Shown one piece after another: positions 60,797-64,000 of a stretch of DNA of 64,000 bases; positions within the stretch are counted from its first letter, which is position 1, and each line of letters starts with the position of its first letter. The stretch is from Kitasatospora atroaurantiaca (GTDB taxonomy: Bacteria; Actinomycetota; Actinomycetes; Streptomycetales; Streptomycetaceae). A program made the position numbers and the translations under genes. The stretch lies in the NCBI RefSeq assembly GCF_007828955.1, contig NZ_VIVR01000001.1:1-64000 (forward strand), given 5' to 3'. The notes beneath the pieces are model-generated. The model was not told the origin of the DNA. It saw only the letters and a program-made list of their open reading frames with translations, and did not search any database.

Positions 60797-61087
60797 TCAG
60801 AACGGAACCGCCACTCCGGCTTCACGCAGCCTGACCAAGGCCCGCGCCATGCACTCCCCGGCCGATGAGCCGTCAGCTCTCAGCCCGTCCGACAGCGGTC
60901 CACCGCTCGCAGCGAAGGTCCACGGCGGACGACCGTCCCGAACCCGTTCGGCATCTACTCGGATCATGGCGTTCACGCCCTGCTCGCCGAGCCATTCCAA
61001 GATCAGCAGCGTGACCTCTTCCACCCCGCTGTCCGGTTCCGGCCTCGCCCAGCGATACTTCGGCCCACGGCCCCTCGACACTGCCAC
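60797..61087 (-). CDS. Small conserved hypothetical protein
   Basis: Protein of 96 residues. The middle is regular (EVTLLILEWLGEQGVNAMIR; VDAERVRDGRPPWTFAASGG) and the end helical (SSAGECMARALVRLREAGVA). Third-position GC is high and the frame is clean. Streptomyces has many such short proteins of unknown role. ATG 61087 is the only start that includes the whole regular part. About 236 bp of noncoding sequence follow before the membrane gene. Confidence 0.5.
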   Translation of the reverse strand: MAVSRGRGPKYRWARPEPDSGVEEVTLLILEWLGEQGVNAMIRVDAERVRDGRPPWTFAASGGPLSDGLRADGSSAGECMARALVRLREAGVAVPF

Positions 61088-61323
61088 GAGATGAACCTAT
61101 CCACAGGCAGCGCGGGCAGAAGAGGGCAGGCACACGAATGCCCGGCCGTTAAACGACGACAAGCCAATGTCCCGTCCCGCGTGGCGTTGTCGCTGTCGCA
61201 CCTCCCATTGTCGCCCGCATCGGTGAGCGGCAACGGGGGGTGAGACAGCGCGACGGTGCTCAGGCTGGCCGACCGGCAAGCTGCGGAGTGGCCGGCGACC
61301 TGATGAGAGGGTGCCGCGGGACG

Positions 61324-62313
61324 TCAGCCGGCCTCGGGCGGCTGACGGTCGGGGATCGTCGGCCGCCGGCGGCTCAGAGCCACCGCGATCACCGCGGCTA
61401 TGCCGAACAGTGCCACGGCCGTGCCGTGCCCGCCGGACTTCCACAGGTGGGAGACGGCCGTGGAGAACATCAGGAAGGCGATGGGAGACCCGGCCAGCGC
61501 TGCGGCGGCCGGACCGTACCGGCCGCGCAGCAGGGCGGGCACGGCCACTGCGAGCAGCGCGAGTTCCGTCGCGCCGAGCACCAGCGCCAGCACCACGCTG
61601 CCGGCGCCGTTGTTGAGCGACCTCACCGGCCCCAGTCCGAGCGCGGTGTTGAGCGCGAAGCCGCCCATCAGCGCTCCCGCCAGGGCGCTCCAGGTACGCC
61701 GACGGGTGGCTGGTCCGAGCAGGTCGCGCGGCGCGGCCAGCAGGATCAGCACCCACAGTGCCTGCGGCCCGTACCAGACGACCGCCCGGGCAATCAGCAG
61801 GGCCCACTGGCCTTCGGCCCACGACGGAGAGTACGTCAGCATGATCATCGTGTTGGTCAGCGTCAGCAGCAGGCCGACCAGGCCGGACAGCCGGGCAGTC
61901 GTCCAGCGCCCGAACACGGCCGCGATGGCGGCCACCAGCGAGAGCAGCAGGCCACCCTGGCCGAGCAGGAAGACGTGGAAGCTGCCGTACTCCGCCCACA
62001 GGACTTTGCTCGGCACCCCGAGTTGATGCCAGCGTGCCAGGTCCACCACCTGCGAGGCGAGCCCGCCGGCCACCGCCGCCGTCGCCGCGAACGGTGCGGC
62101 CAGTGCGGCCAACTGCGAGGGCAGCCCATCGGAGCCCAGCCCGATCCGCAGTCGCACCCCGTGTCCGGCCAGGTCGATGACCTCTCGCGCGGTGGTCCAG
62201 CGCCCCATGCCGGCGGTGGTGTCCGCGAACACCGATGCCAACTCCTCGCCCCGCTCCCTCCGATAGGCGGCCGGGTGGAGCAGCAGCGCGAACTTCAACC
62301 CGTGCCCGCTCAT
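61324..62313 (-). CDS. Integral membrane protein, PadR partner
   Basis: Protein of 329 residues with a cytoplasmic N-terminal domain (LLHPAAYRRERGEELASVFA, MGRWTTAREVIDLAGHGVRL) resembling the HAAS-type region next to PadR regulators, followed by about seven to eight helices: LAALAAPFAATAAVAGGLAS, LLLSLVAAIAAVFGRW, GLVGLLLTLTNTMIMLTYSP, LIARAVVWYGPQALWVLILL, VVLALVLGATELALLAVAV and ALFGIAAVIAVALSRRR. ATG 62313 overlaps the PadR stop by four bases, so the two are cotranscribed. Function unknown; such pairs often control envelope stress. Confidence 0.8.
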   Translation of the reverse strand: MSGHGLKFALLLHPAAYRRERGEELASVFADTTAGMGRWTTAREVIDLAGHGVRLRIGLGSDGLPSQLAALAAPFAATAAVAGGLASQVVDLARWHQLGVPSKVLWAEYGSFHVFLLGQGGLLLSLVAAIAAVFGRWTTARLSGLVGLLLTLTNTMIMLTYSPSWAEGQWALLIARAVVWYGPQALWVLILLAAPRDLLGPATRRRTWSALAGALMGGFALNTALGLGPVRSLNNGAGSVVLALVLGATELALLAVAVPALLRGRYGPAAAALAGSPIAFLMFSTAVSHLWKSGGHGTAVALFGIAAVIAVALSRRRPTIPDRQPPEAG

Positions 62314-62666
62314 GAGGCGAACCCGGTGCGCAGCTTCGGGGCACGGGCGGCGGCGGAGAGCCGGCGCTCGGCCTCGGCGGCGACCGCGCGCAGCCGCTCG
62401 GCCTCGGCGGTCAGCACCTCGCACCCGCGGTCGGTGAGCGCGTAGGTCCGGCGGGCTCGCCCGTCCACCACCTCCTCGCTCTCCACTCGGACCAGCCCCT
62501 GCCCGAGCAGGCGGTCCAGCGCTCCGTAGAGCGTCCCAGTGCGCAGTTTCACCCGGCCCCCGGAAATCGCGGCGACCTCCTGGATCAGCGCGTACCCGTG
62601 CCGGGGCGCATCGGCAAGTGCGGTAAGCAGGAGCAGCGTCGGCTCCTGCATCGAACGATCCGTCAT
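62310..62666 (-). CDS. PadR family transcriptional regulator
   Basis: Protein of 118 residues. The winged HTH has TLLLLTALADAPRHGYALIQ, EVAAISGGRVKLRTGTLYGA, LDRLLGQGLVRVESEEVVDG and RARRTYALTDRGCEVLTAEA, the full PadR_N pattern, and a short helical tail. ATG 62666 or the ATG five codons later would both fit. It overlaps the membrane protein gene (ATGA) and has a dyad in front of it. It should repress its own operon. Confidence 0.9.
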   Translation of the reverse strand: MTDRSMQEPTLLLLTALADAPRHGYALIQEVAAISGGRVKLRTGTLYGALDRLLGQGLVRVESEEVVDGRARRTYALTDRGCEVLTAEAERLRAVAAEAERRLSAAARAPKLRTGFAS

Positions 62667-62669
62667 GGG

Positions 62670-62700
62670 ACTACATATATCGGCAACCGGCATATACAGT
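62670..62700. promoter_or_regulatory. Possible PadR operator
   Basis: ACTACATATAT (62670-62680) and GCATATACAGT (62690-62700) form an imperfect AT-rich dyad just upstream of the PadR start, in otherwise GC-rich DNA. PadR sites are commonly ATGTAT/ATACAT-like dyads. Confidence 0.45.
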
Positions 62701-62747
62701 CCAGGGGAACGTACGAACTCGCAACGAACGCCGACGCCGGGACGCTC

Positions 62748-62839
62748 GCCACGGTTCGCCACGATGCCAGCGAGCCGCCTACCGCCCGGCGCACGCCCAT
62801 CGTGCGCACGGGCGCTCTGATCGGCCTGCTGGCCGCGTT
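62748..62839 (+). pseudogene. 5' fragment of a gene cut by IS5
   Basis: A frame on the plus strand reads HDASEPPTARRTPIVRTGAL and IGLLAALLI before the IS5 end at 62840. The hydrophobic run after a basic lead looks like the first helix of a membrane or secreted protein. No continuation is found beyond the right end of the element, where the Rrf2 gene lies on the other strand. Confidence 0.35.
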
Positions 62840-63729
62840 ACTGATCGTTTCAGAATGCCGTTCGGAGTCGTCGGAGGCAGATGATGCCGAAGGCGAGTTC
62901 GAGGAGGCCCTGGTGGAGGCCGGCGCGCCGCTCGTAGCGGGTGCGGAGTCGCTTGAACTGGTGCAGCCAGGCGAAGGCACGCTCAACAACCCAACGCACC
63001 TTGCCCAGTCCGGAACCATGTGCGACGCCGCGTCGGGCGATTAGCGGCTTGACGCCGCGCTTCCATAGCAGGCGGCGGTACCTGTCGAAGTCGTAGCCCC
63101 GGTCGGCGTACAGACGTCGGGGCCTGCGGCGGGGCCGTCCCCGCAGGCCCCGGATCGGCTGGACTGCATCCAGCAGTGCCAAGAGCTGGGTAACGTCGTG
63201 GCGGTTCCCGCCGGTGAGCGTGACGGCGAGCGGGGTTCCGTGGCGGTCGACGATCAGGTGGTGCTTGGAGCCGGCGCGGACGCGGTCGACGGGTGAGGGC
63301 CCACGTGATTCCCCCCTTTGAGGGCTCGGACGTGGGACCCGTCCACGGCGCAGTCGTCCAGGTCCGGAACGTCCGCGCGACGCAGTTCGCTCAGCAGAGC
63401 GGCGTGCAGGCGGGGCCAGACGCCGGCTTTCGGTCCAGTTCCGAAGTCGACGCCAGGCCGTGACTCCAGAGCATCCCACGGTCTCGGCGGGGACGTCGCG
63501 CCAGGCTGCACCAGTCCGCAGCACGTACATGATGCCGGCGAGGGCCGCCCGGTCCGGAACGCGCAGTCGCCCGGGGTAGCGGCTGCGCCGTTCGGGAGCG
63601 GGTGGCAACAACGGAGCCAACCTCTCCCACAGGCCGTCAGGAACAAGATCAGCACGCGCCCGGACACACTGCCGACCAGGATCACTGAGTGCTAGACGTG
63701 CGGCTCAACTCATTCTGAGAACGATCAGT
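62840..63729 (-). mobile_element. IS5-family element
   Basis: Left end ACTGATCGTTTCAGAATG (62840-62857) and right end CATTCTGAGAACGATCAGT (63711-63729) are inverted copies apart from one extra base on the right. The 890-bp unit holds one transposase gene on the minus strand. No clear target duplication was seen. The right end contains the last codons and stop of the Rrf2 gene (63725-63727), so insertion was at its 3' end. Confidence 0.75.
62850..63670 (-). pseudogene. IS5 family transposase, two compensating frameshifts
   Basis: First frame: DLVPDGLWERLAPLLPPAPE, AGIMYVLRTGAAWRDVPAET and VTAWRRLRNWTES. The middle is in another frame (KAGVWPRLHAALLSELRRAD, DDCAVDGSHVRALKGGNHVG, the first catalytic Asp), and the end returns to the first frame: KHHLIVDRHGTPLAVTLTGG, LYADRGYDFDRYRRLLWKRG (second Asp), VRWVVERAFAWLHQFKRLRT (Glu). 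An extra base near 63434 and a second change near 63300 account for this. All DDE residues exist but the current frame does not join them. Confidence 0.7.
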
Positions 63730-64000
63730 GAGGCCGGTCGTCCGGGTCCGCGTTCAGCCAGGCGCCGATCCTCGGCAGGGCCTCGGGACCGCTGTCGCCC
63801 TCCACCGATGCGGCGAGGTCGGCGATCGTGACGGCGGCCAGCGACGCGCGCCACGCCGCGTCGGCGGCTCCCATCGCCCGGGCGATGGGGCATCGCTTCG
63901 TGCACTGCTCCGGCGGCGTCCCCAGCGGTCCGCGCTGACGTATCTCGGTGCAGACGAACGCGGGACTCGCCCCGTCGACGGCCTGAACCACGTCCAGCAG
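63725..64000 (-). CDS. Rrf2 family transcriptional regulator, 5' end outside window
   Basis: The last 91 residues of an Rrf2 protein: AVDGASPAFVCTEIRQRGPL, GTPPEQCTKRCPIARAMGAA, DAAWRASLAAVTIADLAASV. The three Cys spaced C-x12-C-x3-C are the [2Fe-2S] ligands of NsrR/IscR/RsrR-type members, so an iron-sulfur sensor of NO or redox state is likely. The N-terminal winged HTH is beyond the window. The stop codon (63725-63727) lies within the right end of the IS5 element, so the last residues may come from that insertion. Confidence 0.85.
   Translation of the reverse strand: MLDVVQAVDGASPAFVCTEIRQRGPLGTPPEQCTKRCPIARAMGAADAAWRASLAAVTIADLAASVEGDSGPEALPRIGAWLNADPDDRPH

Noticed and set aside
61097..62344. 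Long open frame of over 400 codons antisense to the membrane gene region
   Set aside because: It is a high-GC mirror frame, rich in Arg/Gly/Ala with no family motif; the PadR-coupled membrane protein in the same place has clear helices.

Overview
The window is high-GC actinobacterial DNA with Streptomyces/Kitasatospora character. The codon third positions are almost all G or C, GTG starts are common, and the families are typical of that group (ECF41 sigma factor, DUF4190/septum-formation proteins, peptidase inhibitor I36, PadR/TetR/LysR switches, helicase-associated repeat relics). I see no rRNA, tRNA, CRISPR array or long core operon. Transposon pieces and frameshifted or truncated genes are very dense. 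That suggests an accessory region such as a chromosome arm, but this is an inference from gene content.

Layout. 1-2.7 kb: 3' part of a DUF4365 nuclease-like/helical-repeat protein. 2.7-3.3 kb: a decayed gene. 3.6-5.9 kb: an IS1182-family element with matching terminal repeats and CTAG target duplications. It encloses an intact GNAT acetyltransferase as well as a frameshifted transposase. 5.9-9.4 kb: two halves of a broken DUF1259 gene with a membrane-anchored pYEATS-like gene between them, then relics. 9.9-12.2 kb: RibD-type reductase, a broken gene and a YciO/Sua5 protein. 12.4-13.1 kb: decayed Tn554-type TnpC. 13.4-16.1 kb: alpha/beta hydrolase divergent from a CGNR regulator, then a multiply frameshifted winged-helix protein. 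16.4-25.5 kb: ABM monooxygenase, methyltransferase, SDR, NAD-dependent reductase, hypothetical, ISAs1 relic, VOC protein and a small TOPRIM protein. 25.5-28.5 kb: a P-loop/GNAT-like/HTH regulator divergent from a secreted ricin-type lectin, with a small Cys-rich ORF nearby. 28.8-34.3 kb: decayed septum-formation gene, dienelactone hydrolase, metallo-beta-lactamase, lipoprotein, I36 inhibitor and a truncated IS5.

34.5-39.2 kb is the most defence-like stretch. It holds a HEAT-repeat protein, a small Cys/coiled-coil protein, a caspase-WD40 protein and, overlapping its start, an EACC1-type protein. The last two are lower in GC than their surroundings. 39.8-45.4 kb: DnaE2-type OB fragment, LysR/EamA pair with two operators, lipoprotein, and relics of a monooxygenase, MurG, a hydrolase and a LuxR protein. 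45.6-48.2 kb: prolyl aminopeptidase-like hydrolase, then an ECF41 (SigJ) sigma factor divergent from a small membrane protein; the shared intergenic region has two back-to-back ECF41-type promoters. 48.5-52.1 kb: GMC oxidoreductase remnant fused to a TnpB tail, DUF4190/septum-formation protein, GNAT-like acyltransferase.

52.3-57.0 kb is a coherent lipid locus. GlpD and a TetR regulator overlap on one strand. Divergently there is an alkyl-DHAP-synthase-like flavoenzyme, a 13-codon leader ORF and a diacylglycerol-kinase-family protein. A 21-bp dyad covers both divergent start codons. 57.1-64 kb: ATP-grasp-like protein, a resolvase-like protein lacking the catalytic serine, a SUKH-like protein, an esterase relic, a PadR plus membrane protein pair, a frameshifted IS5 element and the 3' part of an Rrf2 regulator.
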